This document shows, one piece after another, positions 18,881 to 28,416 of a stretch of 64,000 nucleotides of DNA. Source of the stretch: HGM04593 sp045657945 (GTDB taxonomy: Bacteria; Bacteroidota; Bacteroidia; Bacteroidales; Bacteroidaceae); assembly GCA_045657945.1 (NCBI GenBank), contig JAZOUB010000016.1, positions 1-64,000 of the forward strand, in the 5' to 3' direction. The notes under the pieces were generated by a model. The model did not search any database. It saw only the letters and a list, made by a program, of their open reading frames with translations, and was not told the DNA's origin. Position 1 is the first letter of the stretch; each line of letters opens with the position of its first letter. A program made the translations under genes and the position numbers.

Positions 18881-19240
18881 ATGGGTTGTTTATTTTGTAT
18901 GAGCAGAATGACAGCCCGTTTTTTTATGTTTGCTTTTGCAATATTACTTCTCACTTGCGGCAGTAAGGTCTTTCCTGCGCGCGAGCTTCAACGTAGTATA
19001 AGCAGTGTTGTTTACCCCTTTGCTGTACGTTATGCACGGCAAAGGGTTATGCCACATCTGCATTATGCTGTTGATTTGTACCACATGGATAAGGAGCGTG
19101 GAACTGTTGAACTCTCGTTTTTCTTTATCAAGGAGCAAGGCGATAGTCTCCTGTGGGTTGAGTGTGTCGAGAAAGTTCCAGTATCTCTTTTGGATACGGT
19201 TCATTGTCGTAAATGGTATGGCAATGACTATCTCAGATAA
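18881..19240 (+). CDS. hypothetical exported protein
   Basis: A 119-aa protein of no recognised family. A hydrophobic N-terminus (FFMFAFAILLLTCGSKV) could be a signal peptide or lipoprotein signal with Cys in LLTCG, although Thr before Cys is unusual. ATGs at 18881, 18899 and 18908 are all possible starts. It is 31 bp after the LRR gene and may be co-transcribed. That it is a real gene is likely but not certain. Confidence 0.55.
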   Translation: MGCLFCMSRMTARFFMFAFAILLLTCGSKVFPARELQRSISSVVYPFAVRYARQRVMPHLHYAVDLYHMDKERGTVELSFFFIKEQGDSLLWVECVEKVPVSLLDTVHCRKWYGNDYLR

Positions 19241-19321
19241 TACTTCATTCTCTCATTATTTGCTTTCCTGTGTGGATTTTCCATTTTTTATTCCTATCTT
19301 CGCATATTAAGATATATTGAG

Positions 19322-20410
19322 ATGAAGATAGGAGATAAAGTAAGATTCATATATGAGAGCGGCGGCGGTGTGGTTACCGGCTTTCGCGGTAAGGATATTG
19401 TGCTTGTTGAGGACAAGGAAGGTTTTGAAATTCCGATGCAGGTGCGTGAATGCGTGGTAATTGACACCAACGAGTATAACTTTGTTAAGAAAACAGTTGT
19501 TCCCAAGGAGGAATCTCAGAAGCCTCAGCAGAAGAAGGTTGTGCAGCCTGCAAAGGTTGAGGATGAAGAGGGGGATTTTGATCCAGTCGTGACATATCGC
19601 CCGGCCGAGCGCCCCGAGGGAGAACGCCTCAATGTGGTGCTTGCATATCTGCCAATTGATGAGAAATCGCTCAGTAATTCCCGTTTCGAGGTTTATATCA
19701 TCAACGACAGCAACTATAGCATCTATTTTACATACATGACGGCAGAGGGCCGTAGCTGGAACGTGCGTGGCAATGGTTTGCTTGAACCAAATTCCAAGAT
19801 GTTCATTGAGGAGTTCGGGCGCGAGGAACTCAACGGTATGGAACGCGTATGTGTGCAACTGTTACCGTTTAAGGAAAACAAGCCATTTGCGCTAAAGCCT
19901 GCAATGAATATTGAACGCCGCATTGATACAGTCAAGTTCTATAAGTTGCACCTGTTCCGTGAAAATCCTTTCTTTGACGAAGGAGCGCTAATTTATGATG
20001 TTGTTGTAGATGATAAACCTGTCAAGGAGATATTTACTGATGCGGAGGAGGTGAAGGTGGCCATTCTTGGCAAGAAGGATGCCGATGCTCCCAAACCTCA
20101 ACAGAAACCCAAGTTGACAAAGGGTTGCGATATTCTGGAGGTGGATCTTCATATTGAGGAACTGCTTGAGACAACAGCCGGTATGAATGCCTTTGACATC
20201 CTGAACCACCAGCTCGATGTCGTGCGCCGCACACTTGACGAGAACATAAAGTACAAGGGAAAGAAGATTGTCTTTATACATGGCAAGGGTGAGGGAGTGT
20301 TGCGCAATGCAATTGGTCAGGAGCTGCGCAAGAAGTATCCGCGCTGTCTGTCACAGGACGCATCGTTCCAGAAGTATGGCTTTGGTGCTACAATGGTGAT
20401 AATTAAATAA
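19322..20410 (+). CDS. DUF2027 / Smr domain protein
   Basis: A 362-aa Bacteroidetes protein. The N-terminal part (MKIGDKVRFIYESGGGVVTG) is SH3-like and is followed by a DUF2027 beta-rich region. The C-terminal Smr (small MutS-related) domain is recognisable from EVDLHIEELL and VFIHGKGEGVLRNAIGQELR. Smr domains nick nucleic acids or act in ribosome rescue in other bacteria; the role here is unknown. TATCTTCG at 19296-19303 could be the -7 box. Confidence 0.85.
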   Translation: MKIGDKVRFIYESGGGVVTGFRGKDIVLVEDKEGFEIPMQVRECVVIDTNEYNFVKKTVVPKEESQKPQQKKVVQPAKVEDEEGDFDPVVTYRPAERPEGERLNVVLAYLPIDEKSLSNSRFEVYIINDSNYSIYFTYMTAEGRSWNVRGNGLLEPNSKMFIEEFGREELNGMERVCVQLLPFKENKPFALKPAMNIERRIDTVKFYKLHLFRENPFFDEGALIYDVVVDDKPVKEIFTDAEEVKVAILGKKDADAPKPQQKPKLTKGCDILEVDLHIEELLETTAGMNAFDILNHQLDVVRRTLDENIKYKGKKIVFIHGKGEGVLRNAIGQELRKKYPRCLSQDASFQKYGFGATMVIIK

Positions 20411-20428
20411 GATAAAATAACAATAAAT

Positions 20429-21667
20429 ATGAGCGAGATTAAGGAAAAAATGCTTGAGCATTTTTTGAAATATGTGACTTTTGATACAGAGTCGTGTGAC
20501 GACGCAACAACTGTTCCTACAACCGAGGGACAGTTTGTGTTTGCGCGTTATCTTGAGCAACAGCTCAAGGAGATGGGTCTGGAAGAGGTGGTACTTGATA
20601 AGAAGGGTTATCTCTATGCAACACTGCCTGCGAACTGCGAAAAGGATGTTCCTGTTGTGGGCTTCATTGCTCACCTTGACACAAGCCCCGACATGAGCGG
20701 CAAGGATGTGAAGCCACGCGTGGTAGAGAACTACGAGGGTGGTGACATTGTGCTGTGCGAGAAGGATGGCATAGTGCTCAAGGTTACCGATTTTCCCGAG
20801 GTAGAGAATTACAAAGGTCATGACCTGGTGGTAACCGATGGTCACACACTTTTGGGCGCCGATGACAAGGCCGGTGTTGCCGAGATTGTTTCGGCAATCG
20901 CCTATCTGCAGGCGCACCCCGAAATCAAGCATGGCAAGGTGCGCATAGCCTTCAACCCCGATGAGGAGATCGGTCGTGGCGCGCATAACTTCAACGTGCC
21001 TCTCTTCGGTTGCGATTGGGCATATACCATTGACGGCAGCTGCGAGGGCGAGCTTGAGTTCGAGAACTTCAATGCCGGCAGTGCAACGTTCACAGTACAG
21101 GGCCGTAACGTTCACCCTGGTTATGCAAAGGGCAAGATGTTGAATGCCCTGCGTGTGGCGACAGCTATTGTAGAGGCAATCCCTGCAGTCGAGTCGCCTG
21201 AGTGTACAACTGGTTACGAGGGCTTCTATCACCTTATGGGTATCAATGGTGGTGTTGACCATTCATCGGTGTCATATATAATACGTGACCATAGCCGCGA
21301 AATCTTTGAGCATCGCATGGCGTTCATGAAGGAGGTTGAGGAGAAAATCAATGCGCAGTATGGCGCGGGTGTTGTGACTCTTGAACTCAAGGAGCAGTAC
21401 CGAAATATGCGCGAGATGGTTGAACCAAAGATGCATATAATTGATATTGCCAAGAGCGCGATGGAGAAAGCCGGTGTCGTTCCTCTAATCAAGCCAATCC
21501 GTGGTGGTACCGATGGTGCGCAACTTTCTTTCATGGGACTTCCTTGCCCCAACCTCTTTGCCGGTGGTGTGAACTTCCACAGCCGTTATGAGTTCGTGTC
21601 GGTTCAGGTGATGGAGAAGGCTGTGAAGACGATAGTTAATATAGCGGCCGGGGTAGCTGAAAGGTGA
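20429..21667 (+). CDS. pepT: peptidase T (tripeptide aminopeptidase)
   Basis: A 412-aa dizinc M20B aminopeptidase that removes N-terminal residues from tripeptides. Metal-site motifs are FIAHLDTSPDMSG, LGADDKAGVAEI, FNPDEEIGRGAHNF and, late, GGTDGAQLSFMGLPCPNLFA with a terminal His in NFHSRYEF. Length matches PepT. It follows the Smr gene by 18 bp. Confidence 0.95.
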   Translation: MSEIKEKMLEHFLKYVTFDTESCDDATTVPTTEGQFVFARYLEQQLKEMGLEEVVLDKKGYLYATLPANCEKDVPVVGFIAHLDTSPDMSGKDVKPRVVENYEGGDIVLCEKDGIVLKVTDFPEVENYKGHDLVVTDGHTLLGADDKAGVAEIVSAIAYLQAHPEIKHGKVRIAFNPDEEIGRGAHNFNVPLFGCDWAYTIDGSCEGELEFENFNAGSATFTVQGRNVHPGYAKGKMLNALRVATAIVEAIPAVESPECTTGYEGFYHLMGINGGVDHSSVSYIIRDHSREIFEHRMAFMKEVEEKINAQYGAGVVTLELKEQYRNMREMVEPKMHIIDIAKSAMEKAGVVPLIKPIRGGTDGAQLSFMGLPCPNLFAGGVNFHSRYEFVSVQVMEKAVKTIVNIAAGVAER

Positions 21668-21795
21668 AAGGTTAAAACGGAAAGGTGAAATCTCGTGCCA
21701 ATGAGTGGACGGAAATTAATTTACATACGCAACGAGTGCTGCCGAGGTTAAACACACGAAGTGTGATTAAAGCGTAAAATTTTTATATATGAAAT

Positions 21796-21826
21796 AGCGG
21801 CGATGATGCTCATCGCCGCTGTTTTT
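21796..21826. terminator. Terminator between pepT and purN
   Basis: A perfect 11-bp stem (AGCGGCGATGA, loop TGC) is followed by GTTTTTTG, between convergent genes. Confidence 0.8.
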
Positions 21827-21850
21827 TGTCATCAAATATATGATGGAGTT

Positions 21851-22423
21851 TTAGTCGAGGGCGTGGAGTATCTCCTCAATCACGTGTGGGAAGTGCTCGT
21901 ACTCAAGTGCGTGTACCTTTGCTGCTACATCGTCTGGTGTGTCGGTTGGCAATACTGGACATTTTGCCTGGAAGAATGTCGTGCCCTTGTCATACTGCTC
22001 GTCGATGAGGTGGATGGTGATGCCGCTCTCGGTGTCGCCACACTCAACAACGGCCTTGTGTACTCTGTCGCCATACATGCCCTTGCCTCCGTGCTTGGGG
22101 AGCAGCGCAGGGTGGATGTTGACGATGCGGCCTGGATAGGCTGCAATGAGCTTTTGTGGAACGAGCAACAGGAAGCCTGCAAGTACCACGAAATCGATGT
22201 CGCGCTCACGGAGCATGGCGATGACGCTGTCGGCTTCCATGAATTCGGCCTTGCTCACCACGGCTGCTTCAATGCCCAACTTCTTGGCACGCTCAAGTAC
22301 GTAGGCCTGTGGGTTGTTGGCAATGATAAATGATACTTGGGCGTAGTCGCTCCCTTTGAAATAGTTGGCAATGTTCTCGGCGTTTGAGCCGCTGCCCGAT
22401 GCTAGAATTGCAATTTTTTTCAT
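21851..22423 (-). CDS. purN: phosphoribosylglycinamide formyltransferase 1
   Basis: A 190-aa GART enzyme adding a formyl group from 10-formyl-THF in purine synthesis. N-terminal IAILASGSGSNAENIANYF is the phosphate-binding loop. The catalytic Asn/His/Asp set is visible in NIHPALLPKHGG and ESGITIHLIDEQYDKG. It is 12 bp downstream of the LytTR gene on the same strand. Confidence 0.94.
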   Translation of the reverse strand: MKKIAILASGSGSNAENIANYFKGSDYAQVSFIIANNPQAYVLERAKKLGIEAAVVSKAEFMEADSVIAMLRERDIDFVVLAGFLLLVPQKLIAAYPGRIVNIHPALLPKHGGKGMYGDRVHKAVVECGDTESGITIHLIDEQYDKGTTFFQAKCPVLPTDTPDDVAAKVHALEYEHFPHVIEEILHALD

Positions 22424-22435
22424 CGTGTATTGTTG

Positions 22436-23335
22436 TTATGACATTGGCACAAGACGGCGCAGTACCGCCTCGCCATAGGTTTTTGAAATGGGTATTTCTC
22501 TCACACCGTTTTCGCCAAGTTCAAGGAAAAGGTTACCCTTTTCGCGGCGCATGACCTTTACCAGGTCCAGGTTAATCATGTATGAACGGTGGCAGCGTAC
22601 AATGCTGGTTTCGACCAACTGTTCGCTTGCCTCCTTCATGGTGATGTGCAATAACTGTTTTTTCAGTATCTCGTTCTTCTTGTACCAGATGCATATGTAG
22701 TTGTCGGCCGATTCTATGTAGAGCAGGTTCTCCTTTGCCACCGACAGCTGCAGCACTCCGCGCGAGTCGCGCAGGGAAATGAGGTTGCTCGACTTGAAAC
22801 CGATATTCTCGTTCATCAGTTCCTTGAGTTTTGCCGAGCGTTCCTGGTACGAGAAATAGAAGATGCAGATGAAGTAGGGGATACCGATGATAAAGAATGT
22901 GTTCTGCATTGCATTCTTGTATATTTCCAGTGGATCGTTGTCGGTCAGGTTCAGGTTCTTGCTGACAATGAGCGCAAGTACAGTGAACGCACCCGAGAGC
23001 AGGAGCAGTTCAATGAATACCCAAATGGCATATTTCAGGTATGTGATGCTGTGCTTTGGGTTGCGCGAATAGTTGTACATTATGAGTCTGCTTATGGCAA
23101 CCACGGTCATGCCTATGCTTACAAGTATTGTTGACCATAACAGATATTTTGTCGATGTAATCTCTTTTTGGTCAATCATCCATTTGTCCGAGCCAAAAGG
23201 CTTGTAAACATTTATAAAGACAATGGCGAAGATTGATACAAAAAGAACCATGATTATCTGGTTTCTCTTTGCAAGCAGGTATTTGGGTATCTTTTTGAAA
23301 AGGACTGAGGTATATTCGGGCATTCGATTCTGCAT
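22436..23335 (-). CDS. membrane-bound LytTR transcriptional regulator
   Basis: A 299-aa protein with about four membrane helices (residues about 20-170, e.g. IIMVLFVSIFAIVFINVY and LLLLSGAFTVLALIVS) and a C-terminal LytTR DNA-binding domain. The latter shows ENLLYIESADNYICIWY, VRCHRSYMINLDLVKVM and IPISKTYGEAVLRRL. There is no histidine kinase or receiver domain, so it probably senses through the membrane part. ATG at 23335 is preferred to an in-frame TTG at 23347. It may be transcribed with purN. Confidence 0.85.
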   Translation of the reverse strand: MQNRMPEYTSVLFKKIPKYLLAKRNQIIMVLFVSIFAIVFINVYKPFGSDKWMIDQKEITSTKYLLWSTILVSIGMTVVAISRLIMYNYSRNPKHSITYLKYAIWVFIELLLLSGAFTVLALIVSKNLNLTDNDPLEIYKNAMQNTFFIIGIPYFICIFYFSYQERSAKLKELMNENIGFKSSNLISLRDSRGVLQLSVAKENLLYIESADNYICIWYKKNEILKKQLLHITMKEASEQLVETSIVRCHRSYMINLDLVKVMRREKGNLFLELGENGVREIPISKTYGEAVLRRLVPMS

Positions 23336-23472
23336 GACTTGTCGCAATGGTTTATTGATTGCAATTGCAAAGTTAGGAAAATAATTTTATATCTATGTAG
23401 GAAAAGTCAAATGCGTGGTGCTTGGAGTTAACAAAATTGATGCAATAAGGATAAATTTTGAAAATTATCACT

Positions 23473-23480
23473 ATTTTTGC
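23473..23480 (+). promoter_or_regulatory. Likely -7 box of the ftsE-lysC-lysA unit
   Basis: TATTTTTG fits TAnnTTTG, 57 bp before ftsE. No convincing -33 was identified. Confidence 0.35.
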
Positions 23481-23537
23481 ATAATGGAAAGAGTGCGCGG
23501 TGCGCAAACTGGAAAGTAACAGTAAAATCAAGGAGAT

Positions 23538-24212
23538 ATGCCTGTTGTAAAATATGAAAAAGTAGATATTCACATCGACTCCAAAGTGATTCTGGAGGAT
23601 GTAACGTTCACTCTCAATGCCGGGGAGTTCGCATATATTGTAGGAACTGTAGGCTCCGGAAAGTCAACACTGCTCAAAACTATATATGGCGAGGTGGATA
23701 TTGTTGATGGTGGTGCCGAGGTGATGGATGGCTATGATCTGCGCAATATAAAGAACAAGGATTTGCAAGCTTTGAGAAGGGACATTGGCATCGTATTCCA
23801 GGATTTTCAGTTGCTGACCGACCGAAACATTCACGACAACCTTGATTTCGTGCTCAAGTGTACAGGTTGGAAGGACAAGACTGCCCGTGAGGAACGTATT
23901 AAGGAGGTGCTTGAGCTTGTAGGTTTGCCACAGAAGGGGTACAAACGTCCTCATGAACTCTCTGGTGGCGAACAGCAACGTATTGTAATTGCGCGTGCGA
24001 TACTCAACCGTCCGGCATTATTGCTTGCCGATGAACCGACAGGTAACCTTGACCATGTAACCGGTAATTACATCATGAACCTTTTGCATACTATCTGCAA
24101 AGAGGAGAACATGGCGGTGCTCATGATTACACATAACGAGCAGTGGCTGAAAGAGTATCCTGCAACGGTTTACCGTTGTGCCGACCGCAAGATAACTAAA
24201 GTCGAATTCTAA
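23538..24212 (+). CDS. ftsE: cell-division ABC ATPase FtsE
   Basis: A 224-aa ABC ATPase. Walker A VGTVGSGKSTLLKTIYGE, Q-loop GIVFQDFQLL, signature HELSGGEQQRIVIARAIL, and Walker B ALLLADEPTGNLD are all intact. With FtsX it controls septal peptidoglycan hydrolases. ftsX is not adjacent. The gene is followed at 14 bp by aspartate kinase. Confidence 0.88.
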   Translation: MPVVKYEKVDIHIDSKVILEDVTFTLNAGEFAYIVGTVGSGKSTLLKTIYGEVDIVDGGAEVMDGYDLRNIKNKDLQALRRDIGIVFQDFQLLTDRNIHDNLDFVLKCTGWKDKTAREERIKEVLELVGLPQKGYKRPHELSGGEQQRIVIARAILNRPALLLADEPTGNLDHVTGNYIMNLLHTICKEENMAVLMITHNEQWLKEYPATVYRCADRKITKVEF

Positions 24213-24226
24213 AAACCATAAGATAT

Positions 24227-25552
24227 ATGAAAGTATTGAAATTTGGCGGAACATCAGTTGGTTCGGCCGAGCGTATGCAGGGCGTTGTAAAGCTCATTAG
24301 TGATGGTGAAACAAAGATTGTTGTCCTTTCGGCAATGTCGGGTACAACAAATTCGCTCATCGAGTTTACAAACTATTTGCGTAATGGTAATGCCAATGGT
24401 GCGTGCGAGCACTCTACGTTCCTGCAGACAAAGTATATGCAGACTATCAGTGAACTCTACAAGAGTGAAGAGTACAAGGCTGCTGCAACAAATAAGGTGA
24501 ACGAGATTTTTGCACATCTGCGTGATTTGGCACAGCGCCAGCTCTCAGATGAGCTTGAGAAGGAGATTGTTGCTCAGGGTGAGATTATCTCTACCAATAT
24601 GGTGACATTCTACATGCAGGAGCAGGGTATTGATGTGAAGTTGCTCAATGCTCTCGACTTCATGCGTCTTGCAGTCAATGGCGAACCCGATCTTGAGTAT
24701 ATCCGCGAACATCTTATTCCATTGCTTGATGCTGAGAACGAGGGACGCATATATATAACACAAGGTTTCATCTGCATGAACCACGAGGGTAGCTATGACA
24801 ACCTGCAGCGTGGTGGTAGCGACTACACTGCAACCCTGATCGGTTCGGCAGTAAAGGCCGAGGAGGTGCAGATCTGGACCGATATCGACGGTGTTCACAA
24901 CAATGACCCACGTGTGGTTGAAAACACAACACCTGTACGCAACCTTCACTTTGAGGAGAGCGCGGAGCTTGCATACTTCGGTGCAAAGATCCTTCACCCG
25001 ACATGTATCCTGCCGGCAAAGTTGACAGGTACACCTGTACGCCTGCTCAATACAATGGATCCACAGGCCGAGGGAACACGCATTGATAACAATCTTACCC
25101 GTCCGGGCGAAATAAAGGCTATTGCAGCAAAGGAGAATATCACGGCAATCAAGATAAAGAGTGGCAGAATGTTGCTTGCATACGGTTTCTTGCGCAAGGT
25201 ATTCGAGATTTTCGAGAAGTACAAGACTTCTATCGACATGGTTTGTACATCCGAGGTGGGCGTTTCTGTTTCAATCGACGATGACAGAAAACTTGATGAC
25301 ATCGTTGCCGAGTTGCAGAAGATTGGTACCATTACCGTTGACCGCAACATGTGTATTGTATGTGTTGTTGGCGACCTGAATTGGGAGAATGTCGGTTTTG
25401 AGGCACGTGCTATGGATGCAATGAAGGATATTCCAGTCCGCATGGTGTCATACGGCGGTAGCAACTACAATATCTCTTTCCTCGTGCGTGAAGAGGACAA
25501 GGTGCGTGCTTTGCGTTCGCTCAGTGCATCAATTTTCGGTACTGGTAAATAA
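24227..25552 (+). CDS. lysC: aspartate kinase
   Basis: A 441-aa monofunctional aspartokinase, first step to lysine, DAP, threonine and methionine. It starts MKVLKFGGTSVGSAERM. RGGSDYTATLIGSAVKAEEV forms the kinase core, and two C-terminal ACT domains (from ITAIKIKSGRMLLAYGF) imply feedback regulation. It lacks a homoserine dehydrogenase domain. lysA follows after 8 bp, so the pair supplies meso-DAP and lysine. Confidence 0.93.
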   Translation: MKVLKFGGTSVGSAERMQGVVKLISDGETKIVVLSAMSGTTNSLIEFTNYLRNGNANGACEHSTFLQTKYMQTISELYKSEEYKAAATNKVNEIFAHLRDLAQRQLSDELEKEIVAQGEIISTNMVTFYMQEQGIDVKLLNALDFMRLAVNGEPDLEYIREHLIPLLDAENEGRIYITQGFICMNHEGSYDNLQRGGSDYTATLIGSAVKAEEVQIWTDIDGVHNNDPRVVENTTPVRNLHFEESAELAYFGAKILHPTCILPAKLTGTPVRLLNTMDPQAEGTRIDNNLTRPGEIKAIAAKENITAIKIKSGRMLLAYGFLRKVFEIFEKYKTSIDMVCTSEVGVSVSIDDDRKLDDIVAELQKIGTITVDRNMCIVCVVGDLNWENVGFEARAMDAMKDIPVRMVSYGGSNYNISFLVREEDKVRALRSLSASIFGTGK

Positions 25553-25560
25553 CAAAGGCA

Positions 25561-26718
25561 ATGAATTTTCCTGTTGAGTATTTCAAGGGGCTTGAGACAC
25601 CGTTCTACTATTACGATGTGGAACTGCTCGAAAAGACAATTGCAACTGTGCGCGATGAGGCTGCCCGTTATGGCAATTTTGATGTGCATTATGCAATCAA
25701 GGCAAACTTCAATCCCCGTCTGCTCGAGATTATAGCAAAGTCGGGCTTGGGTGCCGACTGTGTGAGTGGTGGCGAGGTGGCTGCTGCGCTCAAGGCTGGT
25801 GTTCCGGCGTCAAAGATCGTGTTTGCCGGTGTTGGCAAGACCGACAAGGAGATAGCTTTTGCACTTGATGCCGGCATCTTCTGTTTTAATGCTGAGTCTG
25901 TGCCTGAACTCGAGGCCATCGAGGCGTTGGCTGCAGAGCGTGGAGTAATGGCACATGTGGCGCTGAGAATAAACCCGAATGTGGGTGCGCATACGCATAG
26001 CAACATTACCACTGGATTGGCCGAGAATAAGTTCGGTATAAACTATGAGTTGCTCGATGAGGTTATTGACATCATTGACGGTATGGAACATATCTCATTG
26101 GTGGGTATGCACTTTCATATAGGCTCGCAGATTCTTGTGATGGACGATTTTATCGCTCTCTGTGGCAGGATAAACGAATTGCAGGAACTTCTGTACGAGA
26201 CACGCGGTCTTGTATTGCCACACATAAATGTAGGTGGTGGTCTGGGCGTGCGTTACGATGCTCCCGACAGATACCCTGTACCCGATTTCGACCTCTATTT
26301 CGCAACCTATGCCAACAACCTGAAACTATATCCGGGACAGCATGTCCATTTTGAACTTGGACGCAGCATTGTTGCTCAATGTGGTGGGCTTGTTACACGA
26401 GTGACATACGTCAAGCATGGTGGTTGCAAGCAGTTCGTGATAGTGGATGCCGGAATGAACGACCTCATTCGTCCTGCACTATATGATGCATATCATCGTA
26501 TCGAGAACATTACATCCGACAAGCCCGATGAAGTGTATGATGTAGTTGGGCCTGTATGTGAGTCGTCCGATGTCTTCTGCCGTGATCGCAAGATGCCTGC
26601 GACAGAGCGTGGCGACATGCTTGTGATTCGTACAGCCGGTGCATATGGTGAGGCAATGGCTTTCGGTTACAACTGTCGTGCGTTGCCAAAGGCGGTGCTG
26701 TCGTCAGATATTAAATAG
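25561..26718 (+). CDS. lysA: diaminopimelate decarboxylase
   Basis: A 385-aa fold-III PLP enzyme converting meso-DAP to lysine. The PLP lysine lies in VHYAIKANFNPRLL. GMHFHIGSQI and INVGGGLGVRY bind the cofactor phosphate, and VCESSDVFCRDRKMP supplies the substrate-binding Cys. The gene ends before a strong terminator shared with the convergent permease gene. Confidence 0.95.
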   Translation: MNFPVEYFKGLETPFYYYDVELLEKTIATVRDEAARYGNFDVHYAIKANFNPRLLEIIAKSGLGADCVSGGEVAAALKAGVPASKIVFAGVGKTDKEIAFALDAGIFCFNAESVPELEAIEALAAERGVMAHVALRINPNVGAHTHSNITTGLAENKFGINYELLDEVIDIIDGMEHISLVGMHFHIGSQILVMDDFIALCGRINELQELLYETRGLVLPHINVGGGLGVRYDAPDRYPVPDFDLYFATYANNLKLYPGQHVHFELGRSIVAQCGGLVTRVTYVKHGGCKQFVIVDAGMNDLIRPALYDAYHRIENITSDKPDEVYDVVGPVCESSDVFCRDRKMPATERGDMLVIRTAGAYGEAMAFGYNCRALPKAVLSSDIK

Positions 26719-26737
26719 GCATCAGTCCAATCAAAAT

Positions 26738-26779
26738 AAGACAACAGAAGCCATCGCATGCGATGGCTTCTGTTGTCTT
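26738..26779. terminator. Bidirectional terminator lysA / permease
   Basis: A perfect inverted repeat of about 19-20 bp centred on CATCGCATGCGATG. Its right end touches the stop codon of the minus-strand permease. Confidence 0.85.
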
Positions 26780-28017
26780 TATTCGAATTTTATAGCTTTC
26801 GTAGGCTCGATCTTTGATATCAGCATTGATGGAATAACCAGTATTGTTGTTGATATGACAAATACTATAACGTTCATTGGAACTAACAGCCAACTGAACT
26901 CAATGGGTACACAGTCCATGTAGTACATCTCCGGGTCAATTGCGATCATTCCGGTCTGTTGTTGTAGAAAACATAATGTGATTGCTATAATATTACCTAT
27001 CAGCATTCCTTTGATTACAATGAAGCAGGAGTAGTAGATAAAGGTCTTTCTGATTGAGACATTGCTTGCGCCAATGGCTTTCATTATTCCAATGAAGTTG
27101 CTCTTTTCAAGTATAAGGATAAATAGCCCCGAAATAGTGGTGAAACCGGCTATGCAGATTACTAGTATGAGTATTATCCACACGGTTTGGTCAAGGACAT
27201 TGAGCCAGTTGAATATTGAGGGGTATAATTCATCAATGGTAGGTGTGCTTAATACTTCGTTGTTTCTCCTGCCGGCATTTTCCGCCACCCGGTAAATTCC
27301 TTTGCGGTATTCTTCTTTCTTCTCAAACTCATCAACGCTTATCTCTATGCCGCTGGCCTTGTCATTCTCCCAACCGTTTAGTTTGCGTATCGTGTATATG
27401 TCGGTAATGGCTACAACCCTGTCAAACTCAGTGAGGTGCGTATCGTATATTGCTGATACCTGCATCTTACGGGCTCTTATGCCTCCCTGCATAAAATAGA
27501 TGTTTACCTTTTCTCCAACTCCCGTTTTGAGTTTGTTTGCTGTGTATCGTGATATGATTATAGCATTTGATGCAGTACTGTCGCAAAACTGTGGACTCTT
27601 GCCTTCAACAATGCCGTTTGCAAAGAACGACATGTCATAATCTCCGTCAACACCCTTTAGCACAATACCTTCGTATTCATTCTCTGCAAGAATCATTCCT
27701 GCAATCTGTGCATATTGCTGGATGTGTCTTACTCCCTTTGTAGCAAGTAACTCCTCTTTGAACCTATTGTCAACTGTTACCGGTAGAGTTCCTTCATTGC
27801 TTGTCTCTTGATTTGTAATTTGAATGTGTCCGCCAAACCCGACAACCTTGTCTCGGACCTGGTTCTTGAAGCCGACGATGATACAGATGGAGATGAACAT
27901 TACGATGGTGCCTATAGCAACTCCCCATTGTGCAATGGTGACTGCCGGGCGCGATATGCGTCGTTCTCCTTTACGTGTACTGTAAAGCCTGCGTGCAAGG
28001 AATAGTTCAAGGTTCAT
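26779..28017 (-). CDS. FtsX-like ABC permease (LolC/LolE-type)
   Basis: A 412-aa permease with one N-terminal helix (WGVAIGTIVMFISICIIVGF), a large MacB/LolE-like periplasmic domain and three C-terminal helices. This is the FtsX/LolE topology. Family members extract lipoproteins from the inner membrane for LolA; a LolA-like protein is encoded at 5.4 kb. No ATPase gene is adjacent. Confidence 0.83.
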   Translation of the reverse strand: MNLELFLARRLYSTRKGERRISRPAVTIAQWGVAIGTIVMFISICIIVGFKNQVRDKVVGFGGHIQITNQETSNEGTLPVTVDNRFKEELLATKGVRHIQQYAQIAGMILAENEYEGIVLKGVDGDYDMSFFANGIVEGKSPQFCDSTASNAIIISRYTANKLKTGVGEKVNIYFMQGGIRARKMQVSAIYDTHLTEFDRVVAITDIYTIRKLNGWENDKASGIEISVDEFEKKEEYRKGIYRVAENAGRRNNEVLSTPTIDELYPSIFNWLNVLDQTVWIILILVICIAGFTTISGLFILILEKSNFIGIMKAIGASNVSIRKTFIYYSCFIVIKGMLIGNIIAITLCFLQQQTGMIAIDPEMYYMDCVPIEFSWLLVPMNVIVFVISTTILVIPSMLISKIEPTKAIKFE

Positions 28018-28034
28018 TGGGTTGGTGTTGTGTA

Positions 28035-28412
28035 TTAGAATTTACGGAAAGTAAGCACCACTTCCTTTGACTGCAGTATCATTCTGCTGCGGTTGAGCAT
28101 AGTTATACCAAAATGCTCATTTTCATGGTTGTACATGCCAACAGCCTTGGCGTCCGATGGCTTCTGCAACATTTGTATAAACAGCGAGTCACCAGTGTGC
28201 TGGAACCGTCCTTTGCCTCCATTGTTGGTGGTTATCATTCTAAGTTGTATAGCCCAGAAACAGTCCTCGTTCCTCTTGTCTATGATTGTGTCGTTGTTGA
28301 ACTCTTCAATTTGAAGCAACTTCCAATAACCTCCTAAATCTCCGTTGTCATCAGCTTTCTGGCACGATACAAAAAAGGTAATGCACAGCAATGTATATAT
28401 CAGTCTTTTCAT
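28035..28412 (-). CDS. lipocalin-like lipoprotein
   Basis: A 125-aa small lipoprotein. The signal MKRLIYTLLCITFFVSC has the lipid-attachment Cys in FVSCQK and is followed by a lipocalin-like sheet starting GDLGGYWKLLQIEEF. The lipoprotein signal fixes the start at 28412 although the frame stays open further upstream. It starts 4 bp after the Wzi-type gene stop, so both are in one transcript. Ligand unknown. Confidence 0.7.
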   Translation of the reverse strand: MKRLIYTLLCITFFVSCQKADDNGDLGGYWKLLQIEEFNNDTIIDKRNEDCFWAIQLRMITTNNGGKGRFQHTGDSLFIQMLQKPSDAKAVGMYNHENEHFGITMLNRSRMILQSKEVVLTFRKF

Positions 28413-28416
28413 CTTA